From: Peptostreptococcaceae bacterium
GTDB lineage: Bacteria > Bacillota > Clostridia > Peptostreptococcales > BM714
NCBI GenBank assembly: GCA_016649995.1
Contig: JAENWJ010000009.1
Coordinates: 1-47,227, forward strand
Length of the DNA: 47,227 nucleotides
Reading direction: 5' to 3'
The position numbers and the translations under genes were made by a program. Positions 35,585 to 44,902 of this stretch are shown piece by piece. Each line of letters opens with the position of its first letter. The stretch's first letter is position 1. The notes under the pieces were generated by a model, which was not told where the DNA came from, searched no databases, and was given only the letters and a program-made list of their open reading frames with translations.

Positions 35585-36337
35585 CTAAAATTCAGGCGCC
35601 TCCGGGGGCATTTTTCTTTTGTGCTCCGAACGCGAATGCATCGTTTCAATTATCTTTCTATCCTTGTCCGGTATGGATTTACCCTCTAGATAATCGTCGA
35701 TCATGTCGTATGTTGTTCCCATTTCATCCTCGTCGGTCTGTCCGTCCCAAAGTCCAGCCGAAGGGGGTCTTACAAGTACTGATTCAGGCACGTCCAACAT
35801 CACTCCCCATTTGTAGACATCCCTCTTGGAAAGCCTCGATATTGGAAGCAAGTCAACTCCTCCATCGCCATACTTTGTGAAGTATCCCGTGTGGGTTTCT
35901 GCAGCATTGTCTGTACCAACTACTAAATAATTCATTGCTCCCGCAACCGTATAGAGGGTGCTCATTCTAAGTCTTGCCCTCAGGTTTGCATCTGTAAGCT
36001 TCATGCGACTTTCATCTAATGGTTTAACCTCTCGCAGTTTTTTCATGGTGTTATTCAGTATAATCTCATGTGCAGAAGTCAATTCAACTTCTAAGGTTTC
36101 TATTCCACAAGCCTCAGCACATAGGATTGCATCCTCTCGGTCCTTGCCGCTGCTCTTGCATGGCAGTATAACTCCAAGTGAATCATTCGGGAAAGCACGC
36201 TTTATTAACCCTGCCACTACAGTGGAATCAATCCCGCCTGAAAGCCCTACCAAAAGTCCCTTCGTTCCGCTGGCCTTGACCATTTCCCTTAGCCAGTCCA
36301 CCGTCATATCAATCTTCTGTTCTATCGTTTTTTCCAT
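35585..36337 (-). CDS. nadE: NH3-dependent NAD+ synthetase
   Basis: 250-residue adenine-nucleotide alpha-hydrolase enzyme that amidates deamido-NAD. The P-loop motif S-G-G-I-D-S-T-V is near residue 34, and the family T-D-N-A-A-E-T-H-T-G-Y-F-T-K-Y-G-D-G-G-x-D region is near residue 145. No N-terminal glutaminase domain, so it uses free ammonia. GGGAGGG precedes the ATG. It lies between the CoA-binding gene and yebC. Confidence 0.97.
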   Translation of the reverse strand: MEKTIEQKIDMTVDWLREMVKASGTKGLLVGLSGGIDSTVVAGLIKRAFPNDSLGVILPCKSSGKDREDAILCAEACGIETLEVELTSAHEIILNNTMKKLREVKPLDESRMKLTDANLRARLRMSTLYTVAGAMNYLVVGTDNAAETHTGYFTKYGDGGVDLLPISRLSKRDVYKWGVMLDVPESVLVRPPSAGLWDGQTDEDEMGTTYDMIDDYLEGKSIPDKDRKIIETMHSRSEHKRKMPPEAPEF

Positions 36338-36392
36338 TTCTCCCTCCCAAAATACATCATTAAGAAATTATAGCATATATGCCCTTTGCCAT

Positions 36393-36806
36393 CTACAGTA
36401 TTGTGTTTGCCCTTCCATTCAATTCCGCCATCACACAACCCTCTGTTACAGCTTCAAAACCCATTTCCTCGGCTTTCTTTATTATCTCCTCGCCAGTGGT
36501 TCCCGGTTGAAACCATACATGAACTATGCCGGCTTTTTTGAACGAATCCAAAAGGCGTATGCCTATTTCAGGTTTAACAACCATATCAATGCATTCCGGA
36601 ACGACAGGCAGATCTCCAACGCGGGGATATACCTTATCTCCATCTATAGTCTCGCATCCGGGATTTACCGGATACACTTCATACCCGAATCTTTTAAGTG
36701 TTTTGTAAATCTTGTATCCGAAATTCTTCTTGTGATGACTGGCTCCTACTACTGCCCATATCTTTTTCCCAAGCATTGCTTCCTTGCGTTCTTCTTGAGA
36801 GTTCAT
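36393..36806 (-). CDS. CoA-binding domain protein (YccU-like)
   Basis: 137-residue Rossmann-type CoA-binding protein. V-V-G-A-S-H near residue 20 and the Y-P-V-N-P motif near 46 fit the family. It also has I-D-M-V-V near 75 and the W-F-Q-P-G-T-T near 98. Such proteins resemble the CoA-binding half of succinyl-CoA synthetase but lack the catalytic His domain; function unknown. ATG at 36806 lies 7 nt after AAAGGAGG and is preferred to an upstream in-frame start. It is 14 nt after yigZ, so likely in one transcript with hflX. Confidence 0.9.
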   Translation of the reverse strand: MNSQEERKEAMLGKKIWAVVGASHHKKNFGYKIYKTLKRFGYEVYPVNPGCETIDGDKVYPRVGDLPVVPECIDMVVKPEIGIRLLDSFKKAGIVHVWFQPGTTGEEIIKKAEEMGFEAVTEGCVMAELNGRANTIL

Positions 36807-36820
36807 CTTTTCTCCTCCTT

Positions 36821-37468
36821 TCAATCCAACAGCTTACCGTCCTCTATAATATGAAAACCTGCATCAGACCTTTCCATTTCCGCTTTCCCGTTTGTAATAT
36901 TGACGATGCTATTTGTGAATTCATCCTCATCCTCAGGCCGTGCATATATGAACATATGAACGCTATCGTCAAATTCGGTTTTATCAAGAATGTACTTGCT
37001 GTCATAAAGAAAATTTTTGACTTTTCCGTGCATCGAGTAATCTACCTTAACAACGACTTTTAACATAAGCGTCTTGCTGACTATCCCAGCCTCGTCTAAA
37101 GCCCTTTGAGCTACATGCGTGTACGCCCGCACAAGCCCACCTGTTCCAAGCTTGATTCCTCCAAAATACCTGGTCACTACAACCACAAGATTGGTCAAAC
37201 CCTTGTTTTTTATCATCTCAAGAATGGGAATACCTGCAGTGCCGCTTGGCTCTCCGTCATCGCTGTATCTCTGCATCTCCTGCTCTTCACCCAAAACAAA
37301 AATAGGAACATTATGCCTTGCATCCTTGTGCCTCTTCTTTATTGCGTCTACAAATTCATTTGCCTCTTTTTCGGTTTCAACAGGCTTTACATAGGCGATA
37401 AATTTTGATTTTTTTATCTCATCTTCCCATGAAGCAGGGCCCCGCAAGGTTTGATATTCGTTTTTCAT
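36821..37468 (-). CDS. yigZ: YigZ/IMPACT family protein
   Basis: 215 residues. N-terminal UPF0029/IMPACT domain (about 15-125) with K-K-S-K-F-I-A-Y, the D-D-G-E-P-S-G-T-A-G-x-P motif near 70 and R-Y-F-G-G-I-K-L-G-x-G-G-L near 100. A C-terminal DUF1949 domain follows (about 138-200). Bacterial members have no agreed function; eukaryotic IMPACT regulates Gcn2. The second of two tandem ATG codons (37468) is better spaced from GAGGA and overlaps the hflX stop, indicating coupling. Confidence 0.94.
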   Translation of the reverse strand: MKNEYQTLRGPASWEDEIKKSKFIAYVKPVETEKEANEFVDAIKKRHKDARHNVPIFVLGEEQEMQRYSDDGEPSGTAGIPILEMIKNKGLTNLVVVVTRYFGGIKLGTGGLVRAYTHVAQRALDEAGIVSKTLMLKVVVKVDYSMHGKVKNFLYDSKYILDKTEFDDSVHMFIYARPEDEDEFTNSIVNITNGKAEMERSDAGFHIIEDGKLLD

Positions 37469-38769
37469 CATTCTTCCTCTTTCACAATCAAAAATTCCCT
37501 GTATCTGCCCACATCGAGTCGGCTCAATTCAACAAAAGCCTTTGTGCCGTTTTCTTCGTAAATAGTTTCCAAAACATTGTGTCTTTCCTTTAGTTCAGAA
37601 TACACTCCTCCCTTATCAAAGGGAATAAGAAACCAAACCTTGACCATGCTTTGAAACAATTCGCCGTGGATTTTTTCCATCAGTCCATCGATTCCCAAAC
37701 CTGTTTTCGCAGATATATTTAAGGTTTCTTCTATGCCGCGAATCAGCGCAGTTCCGTCCTCAACTAAGTCCATCTTATTGTACACAACAATTTCCGGAAT
37801 TTTTTCCGACACTCCAAGTTCCTTCAATACACGATTGGTGGTATCCTTTTGCATAAGATAATCGGGATTCGAAGCATCAACGACATTGACTAGCAAATCA
37901 GCATCTAGAACCTCCTCCAGCGTTGATTTGAAAGCCTCGACAAGCATATGTGGCAAATCGCTTACAAACCCCACCGTATCTGTCAATACAAATACCTTTC
38001 CTTTTTCCATCTCCATTCGTCTGGTTGATGTGTCAAGCGTGGCAAAAAGCATGTCTTCCTCGTAAACCTTGGTACCTAAAATCTCTTCATCCAAACTTCT
38101 TTCGATAAAATAATTCATTAAGGATGACTTGCCTGCATTTGTATAGCCAACAAAAGCCACCATCGGAATTTCATTTTCAGTACGTTTCTTCTTCTGAACC
38201 TGCCGCACCTGGTCGATTTTTCTGATTTGTCTCCTTATTTCTGCAACCCTATTCATTATGTGGCGTCGGTCTGTCTCTAGCTTTTGTTCTCCTGGTCCTC
38301 TTGTTCCTATTCCCGCACCCGTTCTAGATAAGGAATTACCCATTCCTCTTAGTCTGGGCAAGCGATACTTTAGCTGAGCCAACTCCACTTGAAGCTTTGC
38401 CTGCCTTGTAGTAGCTCTTAGCGCAAAAATATCAAGTATGAGTATGGTTCTGTCTATGACAGTCTTTCCAATGACCTCCTCGAGATTCCTTACTTGCGAG
38501 CCTGTAAGTTCGTTGTTGAAAATAATTATGTCCACTTCCAGGCCTTCGGCAAAGCTTCGGATTTCATCAACCTTTCCCTTCCCTATGAAAAAAGCAGGGT
38601 CCGGTTTTTCTCTCTTCTGCGTGACCCTATCTATAACTACTGCTCCTGCCGCCTCGCAAAGTCCCTGCAGTTCATTCATTGATTCATTTATGGGCAATTC
38701 TGTCATCCTCATTCCATCAATGCCCACCAACATCGCTTTTTGCTTATTTCCATCTTTATTATTTATCAA
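37468..38769 (-). CDS. hflX: GTPase HflX
   Basis: 433-residue ribosome-associated GTPase that splits or rescues stalled ribosomes under stress. An N-terminal HflX domain (about 10-175) has G-K-G-K-V-D-E-I and a glycine-rich segment with G-A-G-I-G-T-R-G-P-G-E near residue 150. The G domain follows: G1 G-Y-T-N-A-G-K-S-S near 208, G3 D-T-V-G-F near 265, G4 N-K-M-D near 330 and S-A-K-T-G as G5. The start is TTG at 38769, 8 nt after AGGGG; the first internal ATG lacks a site. Divergent from the class A PBP. Confidence 0.96.
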   Translation of the reverse strand: MINNKDGNKQKAMLVGIDGMRMTELPINESMNELQGLCEAAGAVVIDRVTQKREKPDPAFFIGKGKVDEIRSFAEGLEVDIIIFNNELTGSQVRNLEEVIGKTVIDRTILILDIFALRATTRQAKLQVELAQLKYRLPRLRGMGNSLSRTGAGIGTRGPGEQKLETDRRHIMNRVAEIRRQIRKIDQVRQVQKKKRTENEIPMVAFVGYTNAGKSSLMNYFIERSLDEEILGTKVYEEDMLFATLDTSTRRMEMEKGKVFVLTDTVGFVSDLPHMLVEAFKSTLEEVLDADLLVNVVDASNPDYLMQKDTTNRVLKELGVSEKIPEIVVYNKMDLVEDGTALIRGIEETLNISAKTGLGIDGLMEKIHGELFQSMVKVWFLIPFDKGGVYSELKERHNVLETIYEENGTKAFVELSRLDVGRYREFLIVKEEE

Positions 38770-38836
38770 TATTATCGCCCCTATTTTTTGTGTATATTAC
38801 AATTCTTTCATTATTGCTAATCGAGTTACATCTTTA

Positions 38837-38845
38837 TGTTATAAT
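38837..38845 (+). promoter_or_regulatory. Extended -10 promoter upstream of class A PBP
   Basis: TGTTATAAT (38837-38845), a full extended -10 motif, 56 nt before the PBP start codon in the divergent hflX-PBP gap. The -35 is weak (best candidate TTGCTA, spaced 20 nt). Confidence 0.5.
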
Positions 38846-38900
38846 ATTATAGCATTTAAATACAATCATAATTGCTGAAACAAACTCGTGGAGGGATAAA

Positions 38901-41900
38901 ATGGATTATAATAAACCAAAACCCAAAAAAAAGAAAAAAGGATTTAAAAACGCACTTAAGGTTATTCTAATTGTAGTAATAATTGTCGGATTTTTGGCAG
39001 CAGGCGCAACAGCAGGCCTAGTTGCATCAAGCCTCAAGAACATCAAAAAAATTGATACGTCCAATATAAATCAGATACTTGACGAAAACTCTTTCATCTT
39101 GGATCAGAACGGACTCGTCATTGAAAAAATACAAAGCGACGGTCTTCGCACAATAGTCGATTACGACGACATAGACGAGGATCTTAAAAACGCATTCCTT
39201 GCAACCGAAGACAGAACCTTCTTCCAGCATCACGGATTCAACTATAAAAGACTCGTGGGTGCAGTTTTACAGGGTGTCACAAGTGGTGGACGCATAAAAG
39301 GAACAAGCACAATAACCCAGCAATTGGCAAGAAACCTATATCTTTCAGAAATAAAAAGCGATCGTACATATTCACGGAAAATCCAAGAAGCCTACTACAC
39401 AGTTCAGCTAGAAAAAGACCTCAAGAAAGAGCAGATATTCGAGGCCTATTTAAACACTATTTACCTCGGAAGCGGAGCGTATGGCGTCAACGCTGCTTCT
39501 CAAACCTATTTCAGCAAGAATGCTGATGACTTAACAATCCCCGAATCAGCGCTCATAGCGGGAATCACCTCGTCTCCTACAAACCATTCCCCTATAAAAG
39601 TTTTAAAAAAGGAAGATGTAAACGAAGACGACTATATAATCGATTCAAACGATGAAATTTACACCACAGTATTCAACCCAGACAGCATAGACAGGTATCA
39701 CAGTGTATTGGGATTCATGAAGCTCGAGGGCTATATAACAGAAGCGGAGTACCAAGATGGCATGACAGTCGACTTGAAAACCATCCTTAATCCAAGTAAA
39801 AACAAGAATTCTGAAATTTCCTCGTACTTTTCTGACCTCTTAAAGGAAGATGTAATAGCAGCCCTTGAGGAAACACTTAATATCACTCGGGAAAGGGCCC
39901 AGGAAATACTATACACACAAGGCCTTAAAATATACTCGACCCTCGATTTAGAAATGCAAAAAACGCTTGAGGACGTCTATGCAGATTCCGAAAACTTTCC
40001 GAAGCTTCAATATAGCAAGGATAGGCAGGGAAACATACTTGTACACCAGACTATTGTTCTATACCAATATGACAATATTATAGATAAAAGCGGCGACTTG
40101 ATAATACCTGAATCAGACTATAAATATGATGAAAATGGCAATCTCGTTCTTCTAAAAAACAAGCGTATAAATTTCATATCGCTATATGAAAACGGAAGCG
40201 TAGTCGGAATACAGGTAATAGTAAGTGACACTTATAAGGCCGACACCTCTAAAGAACAATATCTTCCCAGCAAGGATGAATATCTGATTCCCGAAATATT
40301 CATCTACAAGGGTCAAAAGGTGCTTCTCCCGTCCGAAAGCAAGAGCTACGATGAAGATAAAAACCTTGTGGTTGCCAAAAGCTTCCTTGACAGCAATCCA
40401 TCCTTCTTCAATAAAGATGATTCAAACAACCTAGCAATCGACAAGGAAAATTTTTCAATCAGTTCAAAAGGTGTTGTTCAGCCACAGTCGGCTTCGGTTA
40501 TAATAGACTATTCGACTGGATCGATTAAGGCTCTGATGGGAGGACGCAATATAAGCGGACAAAAGATATTCAACAGAGCGATAAATCCGCGTCAACCCGG
40601 TTCTTCAATAAAACCCCTGTCAGTTTACGCCCCGGCCATAGAAATGGGCATGACTCCCGCAACGATAATAGACGATGTACCACACTACGGAGCGGATGGA
40701 TCACTTTGGCCCAAAAACTGGTACGCTGATAAATACTGGGGCCTTTCAACTATACGCGAAGCTATAGTCTGGTCTCAAAATGTCGTTGCCGTAAAAACGG
40801 AAGAACAAGTTGGGCTTTCCAATTCAGTCGATTATCTTAAAAAAATGGGCATATCTACAATCAGAGAATCTGGAAACTACAACGACATGAACCTCTCAGC
40901 CCTTGCACTTGGAGGCATGACAGAAGGCATTTCTCCTCTTGAAATGGCTGCTGCATATGGTTCTCTTGGAAACGATGGAGTATATATAAAACCCAGAACT
41001 TTTACTAAAATCACTGACAATAGCGGCAACATCATATACGAAAACAATCCCTGGAAGGAGTTTGTAGTTAATGAAAAAACAGCCTTCCTTATAACCGACA
41101 TGCTTCGCGAAGCAGTAACAGCGGGCACGGGCGCCCGTGCCAAGTTCGAATCCAGCAACTCAAAAATACCGGTAGCAGGCAAAACCGGAACAACATCAGA
41201 CAATTACGATGCATGGTTCGTAGGTTATACTCCATATTACTCAGCAAGCGTATGGATTGGAAACGACCTACAAATAGAGCTCGATAGCGGAAGCAAATCA
41301 AGCGCCATTCTATGGCAATCATTCATGAACACCATCCATGAAAATTACGCTGATATCTCCTTCGAAAAACCCAATGGAATAGTAACCGTAGCGGTAGATA
41401 CGAAATCAGGCAAACTTCCAACGGAGCTTTCATACCTCGATCCCAGAAACACTGTGAGAAACGAATACTTTGCTGAGGGTACACAGCCTACCGAATATGA
41501 CGACTTGCATGTACAGTTGACTGTATGTGCCGATAGCGGTCTAATCCCTACAGGATACTGTCCCATAACTTCATTGGAAAACAGGGTTTTTGTAAAAAGG
41601 AATCCCCCAAATGAATTTGCCACGGTTCCAAGAGACTGGATTTATGAAATACCGCAGAAATACTGCAACATACACGGATACGGTTATCTGTATCAATACA
41701 ACAAAGATAATCTTCCTGAAGGAACCATACAGCTGCCAGACGGCACCATACAGCTTCCCGGAAACATATTGCTTATGGATGACGGGTCATTCATGCTTCC
41801 AAACGGTCAAATCATTCCACCACAGCAGAATGTCAACGACTACATCGAAAGCAATCCCGACCTTGTGAATTCACCGGATCCTATGACAGGAGAGCTGCCA

Positions 41901-42014
41901 CCACCAACTAGTTTCACGCCTCCAGAGCCACCTGTTGAAATTCAGCCTGAAGTCGAATCCGATACACTAAACATCGATGAGGATGAAACCAAAAAAAATA
42001 AAAAATCCGAATAG
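38901..42014 (+). CDS. Class A penicillin-binding protein (transglycosylase/transpeptidase)
   Basis: 1037-residue bifunctional peptidoglycan synthase, PBP1A family. A lysine-rich cytoplasmic start (1-18) and membrane helix (about 19-43) precede a GT51 domain with catalytic Glu103 in A-T-E-D-R-T-F-F and T-I-T-Q-Q-L-A-R-N. The transpeptidase domain has S568 in S-S-I-K, S-Q-N at 625-627 and K-T-G-T at 761-764. An about 140-residue insert (about 370-520) separates the two domains. The C-terminal tail (about 930-1037) is rich in Pro, Gln, Glu and Asp with repeated G-T-I-Q-L-P units. GGAGGG precedes the ATG. It is the only rightward envelope gene here, divergent from hflX. Confidence 0.96.
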   Translation: MDYNKPKPKKKKKGFKNALKVILIVVIIVGFLAAGATAGLVASSLKNIKKIDTSNINQILDENSFILDQNGLVIEKIQSDGLRTIVDYDDIDEDLKNAFLATEDRTFFQHHGFNYKRLVGAVLQGVTSGGRIKGTSTITQQLARNLYLSEIKSDRTYSRKIQEAYYTVQLEKDLKKEQIFEAYLNTIYLGSGAYGVNAASQTYFSKNADDLTIPESALIAGITSSPTNHSPIKVLKKEDVNEDDYIIDSNDEIYTTVFNPDSIDRYHSVLGFMKLEGYITEAEYQDGMTVDLKTILNPSKNKNSEISSYFSDLLKEDVIAALEETLNITRERAQEILYTQGLKIYSTLDLEMQKTLEDVYADSENFPKLQYSKDRQGNILVHQTIVLYQYDNIIDKSGDLIIPESDYKYDENGNLVLLKNKRINFISLYENGSVVGIQVIVSDTYKADTSKEQYLPSKDEYLIPEIFIYKGQKVLLPSESKSYDEDKNLVVAKSFLDSNPSFFNKDDSNNLAIDKENFSISSKGVVQPQSASVIIDYSTGSIKALMGGRNISGQKIFNRAINPRQPGSSIKPLSVYAPAIEMGMTPATIIDDVPHYGADGSLWPKNWYADKYWGLSTIREAIVWSQNVVAVKTEEQVGLSNSVDYLKKMGISTIRESGNYNDMNLSALALGGMTEGISPLEMAAAYGSLGNDGVYIKPRTFTKITDNSGNIIYENNPWKEFVVNEKTAFLITDMLREAVTAGTGARAKFESSNSKIPVAGKTGTTSDNYDAWFVGYTPYYSASVWIGNDLQIELDSGSKSSAILWQSFMNTIHENYADISFEKPNGIVTVAVDTKSGKLPTELSYLDPRNTVRNEYFAEGTQPTEYDDLHVQLTVCADSGLIPTGYCPITSLENRVFVKRNPPNEFATVPRDWIYEIPQKYCNIHGYGYLYQYNKDNLPEGTIQLPDGTIQLPGNILLMDDGSFMLPNGQIIPPQQNVNDYIESNPDLVNSPDPMTGELPPPTSFTPPEPPVEIQPEVESDTLNIDEDETKKNKKSE

Positions 42015-42025
42015 ACAAGTTGCAA

Positions 42026-42055
42026 AAAGGATGCCGATAAATATCGGCATCCTTT
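42026..42055. terminator. Bidirectional terminator between convergent genes
   Basis: Perfect 13-bp inverted repeat (AAAGGATGCCGAT type, 42026-42038 and 42043-42055) with a 4-nt loop. The minus-strand exit has TTTTT at once; the plus-strand exit is less T-rich. It separates the PBP gene from the convergent four-TM gene. Confidence 0.85.
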
Positions 42056-42077
42056 AGTAATATATTAATTCTTTTTT

Positions 42078-42434
42078 TTACCAACGCTCTCGCTTCGGTC
42101 TCGTCAAGCTGGTTATTATCATATTTACGAAGGTCAGCACAATGGATGCGAATACAGCCGTCATGAAGCTGTCTACCCCGAATCCTGCCACAAAAAAATC
42201 CACAACCTTCAGCAGAAATCCGTTAAGTATGAATGTGAAGATTCCCAATGTCATTATGTTGATAGGAAGCGTCAAAACAATCAGAACCGGCCTTACTAGC
42301 ATGTTAAGCATGCCAAGCACCAATGCCGCTACCATAGCCGCAAAAAAGCCCCTTATGTAAACTCCTTCAAACAACCATGCAATCACATATATTGAGATTG
42401 CATTTCCAAGCCATCTGTTAATAAATTTATTCAA
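42078..42434 (-). CDS. Four-TM membrane protein of the phage holin IV-like family (YvlD type)
   Basis: 118-residue membrane protein with four hydrophobic segments, matching the PF04020 group. L-V-R-P-V-L-I-V-L-T-L-P near residue 46 and T-L-G-I-F-T-F-I-L-N near 62 are its signature. Although named after phage holins, members are chromosomal housekeeping-type proteins without neighbouring lysis genes, and there are none here. Function unknown; envelope stress has been suggested for YvlD. TTG at 42434 follows GGGAGGG by 6 nt. It lies 16 nt after thiI and ends at a shared terminator. Confidence 0.85.
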   Translation of the reverse strand: MNKFINRWLGNAISIYVIAWLFEGVYIRGFFAAMVAALVLGMLNMLVRPVLIVLTLPINIMTLGIFTFILNGFLLKVVDFFVAGFGVDSFMTAVFASIVLTFVNMIITSLTRPKRERW

Positions 42435-42450
42435 TGATAGCCCTCCCTTA

Positions 42451-43626
42451 TTAATACAAGGTAATTTCCCTCGTTGTTTTTCCTAAAATAGCGCTTTCTA
42501 TTAGTATATTCGCATCAAGATTCTTTTCAGATGCCAACATCCTAGATAGTTTTGGCTTCGTCAAAGGTTTCTTGGGAAGGAACACTGAACAACAGTCCTC
42601 AAATGGCAGTATTGATGTTTCAAATGTTCCTATCCTCTGTGCGATCTCCATGATATCAACCTTGTCCAAAGCAATCAGCGGCCGAATTACCGGCAAATCC
42701 ACAGATTGGTTCGTTACTGAAATACCTTCAATAGTTTGGCTCGCCACCTGCCCCAGGCTTTCACCCGTAACCAATGCCTGGCAATGCCTCTCATCCGCAA
42801 TCTTTTCTGCAATCCTCATCATAAAACGCCTTGAAAGTATAGTCATCTCCTCTTCCTTGCATTTCTCGTTTATAGCCTTCTGAATGGGTAAAAGATTCAC
42901 GCTATGCACAACCATTCGGTTCACATACCTGCATAAATGCTTCGCAAGATCCATAACCTTTTCCTCTGCCCTTTCGCTCGTAAACGGATAGCTGTGAAAA
43001 TGCACCGCCTCTATCTCGAGACCCCTTTTGGCCGTCATCCAACCTGCTACCGGGCTGTCGATGCCGCCAGACAAAAGAAGCATTGCCCGTCCGCCCGTCT
43101 TGTAAGGAAGGCCTCCCAATGCATATATGCGCTTAGTAAACACAAGATTATAAGAGCGAATCTCTATGAAAACCATCATGTCCGGATGATGCACATCAAC
43201 CTCGATGCCATCTATATTCTCAAATATCAATCCGCCAAGTTCTCTGCAAACCTCCGGTGATTTCATTGGAAACTGCTTGTTTACCCTCTTCGTTTCAACC
43301 TTGAAGCTTTTTATAGGAATTTCGCTTATATGTTGCCTCGCCGCTATAAGTACGACTTTTTTTATTGTTTCCATGTCCCCTTCAAACTTAAAGGCCGGTA
43401 TGATTGAATAAATTCCGAACACTTCCTTAAGCTTGCCAATGATCGCTTCCTCGTCTCCCTGCTCATATTCCTCAATATAAAGGCGCCCCTGGTCTCTTAA
43501 AACAACCGCCTTTTCGAAATCTCTTATATTTAGTTTAATGTTCTTTACAAGCTGACTTATGAATATTGACTTGTTCCGGCCTTTCAAACTGACCTCTCCA
43601 TAATTGATTGCAAGTATATTTTCCAT
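42451..43626 (-). CDS. thiI: tRNA 4-thiouridine synthase ThiI
   Basis: 391 residues. N-terminal ferredoxin-like and THUMP domains (about 1-165), then the adenylating PP-loop domain with L-L-L-S-G-G-I-D-S-P-V near residue 184. It makes s4U8 in tRNA and can feed thiazole synthesis. There is no C-terminal rhodanese domain, the normal Firmicute form, in which sulfur comes directly from the neighbouring cysteine desulfurase. The last part carries F-E-D-C-C-S-V-F-L-P-K-K-P near residue 343. GGAAGGG precedes the ATG; 13 nt after the desulfurase gene. Confidence 0.97.
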   Translation of the reverse strand: MENILAINYGEVSLKGRNKSIFISQLVKNIKLNIRDFEKAVVLRDQGRLYIEEYEQGDEEAIIGKLKEVFGIYSIIPAFKFEGDMETIKKVVLIAARQHISEIPIKSFKVETKRVNKQFPMKSPEVCRELGGLIFENIDGIEVDVHHPDMMVFIEIRSYNLVFTKRIYALGGLPYKTGGRAMLLLSGGIDSPVAGWMTAKRGLEIEAVHFHSYPFTSERAEEKVMDLAKHLCRYVNRMVVHSVNLLPIQKAINEKCKEEEMTILSRRFMMRIAEKIADERHCQALVTGESLGQVASQTIEGISVTNQSVDLPVIRPLIALDKVDIMEIAQRIGTFETSILPFEDCCSVFLPKKPLTKPKLSRMLASEKNLDANILIESAILGKTTREITLY

Positions 43627-43639
43627 CGTTTTCCCTTCC

Positions 43640-44791
43640 TTATCTTTTTATGATTTTTCTTATCTCTTCAACGTTTTTCTTAAGGCTATCTATTAGTATT
43701 TCAATTTCAGATGGGTCATTTTCCCATGTAAAACTGAACCTTAGCGCCCCACCAATGTATTCTTTTGGAATTTTTAAGGCCTCCAGCACATGACTATTCC
43801 CTTTCTTTTTAGAAGAGCATGCCGAACCTGATGAAACATATATACCATCCTGCTCCAAATAATGAAGCAAAACCTCGGCTCTAATGTCCTTAAAGCATAT
43901 ATTTACTATATTGGGAGAGTACTCTTCTCCCTCCGATAGAATCATAAAATCGGTCATTTCTCTTTTCAAAGCACTTATAAGTAAGGCCTTATAACCAGCC
44001 ATACACTGTTTGTTTCGTTCCCTCAATTCCATCATATCAAATACAGCAGTTCCGAGACCTGCAATTGCGGGTACATTCTCCGTACCGCTTCTCAGTCCTC
44101 CCTCTTGTCCTCCTCCGTAAAACAAAGGATTTATCCGAATTCCCTTACGTATATAAAGAAAGCCAATTCCCTTCGGTCCATGAAACTTGTGTCCACTACC
44201 CGAAAGAAGATCTATCCTCATCTTTTTAACATCGATGTCTATTTTGCCCAAGGCCTGAACAGCATCCACATGAAAAGCAGTTTTGGGGTTAGATTTCTTA
44301 ATTATTCTGCCGATAGTCTCTATTGGCTGCATGGATCCTATCTCATTGTTTATTGCCATCACACTTACCAGAGCTGTATTGCCATCCACATTTTCTTTTA
44401 ATTCTTTTATGGATACGAAACCCTCTTTATTTACAGGTAATAAGACCGTTTTGCAGCCTCCTTCAAGAAACTCGAACAGATTCAACACAGACGAATGCTC
44501 TATACATGTTGTTACTATCTTTCTGCCAAGATGGGGATTTCTCTCAATAAAACCTCGTATGCCCATATTGTTTGATTCTGTCCCCCCTGATGTGAATACT
44601 ATTTCAGATGGCTCGGCATTTATTGATTTAGCAACGGCAGCTCTTGCCTCTCGCAAAACTTTCTCGGCATCCATACCTTTTCTATGCAGTGATGAAGGAT
44701 TGCCATACATTGTGTCCATAGCTTTATTCATAGCTTCAATCGCATTTTTTGAAGTTTTTGTAGTAGCACTGTTATCTAGATATATTCCCAT
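43640..44791 (-). CDS. Cysteine desulfurase (NifS/IscS family)
   Basis: 383-residue class V PLP enzyme that mobilises sulfur from cysteine. It has Y-L-D-N-S-A-T-T at the N-terminus, E-H-S-S-V near residue 100, and the PLP lysine in S-G-H-K-F-H-G-P-K-G near 198. The active cysteine is in S-S-G-S-A-C-S-S near 323, with the extended loop of group I enzymes. Adjacency to thiI matches the dedicated nifZ-thiI pair of Bacillus, so tRNA thiolation is the likely main role; no iscU lies nearby. The second of two ATG codons (44791) is better spaced from AAAGGAGG. Confidence 0.95.
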   Translation of the reverse strand: MGIYLDNSATTKTSKNAIEAMNKAMDTMYGNPSSLHRKGMDAEKVLREARAAVAKSINAEPSEIVFTSGGTESNNMGIRGFIERNPHLGRKIVTTCIEHSSVLNLFEFLEGGCKTVLLPVNKEGFVSIKELKENVDGNTALVSVMAINNEIGSMQPIETIGRIIKKSNPKTAFHVDAVQALGKIDIDVKKMRIDLLSGSGHKFHGPKGIGFLYIRKGIRINPLFYGGGQEGGLRSGTENVPAIAGLGTAVFDMMELRERNKQCMAGYKALLISALKREMTDFMILSEGEEYSPNIVNICFKDIRAEVLLHYLEQDGIYVSSGSACSSKKKGNSHVLEALKIPKEYIGGALRFSFTWENDPSEIEILIDSLKKNVEEIRKIIKR

Positions 44792-44870
44792 CATTTCCTC
44801 CTTTAAGTTCTAATAAATTATACACCATCACGCCTCTGATTAAAATATATGAATTTTATGTCAATTCAAC

Positions 44871-44899
44871 TTGCAAATTTTGTCGAATTTTGTTACAAT
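44871..44899 (+). promoter_or_regulatory. Strong promoter upstream of yprB leader
   Basis: TTGCAA (44871-44876), 17-nt spacer, TACAAT (44894-44899) with TG one base upstream (extended -10). It starts an about 160-nt leader before yprB. Confidence 0.65.
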
Positions 44900-44902
44900 T
44901 TA

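Noticed and set aside
35958-36854. 298-codon rightward frame opposite nadE and the CoA-binding gene
   Set aside because: It spans two well-supported leftward genes and their gap, with no family resemblance or ribosome site.
42078-42434. Prophage remnant suggested by the phage-holin-like protein
   Set aside because: The PF04020 name is historical; flanking genes are housekeeping and no integrase, lysin or attachment site is visible.
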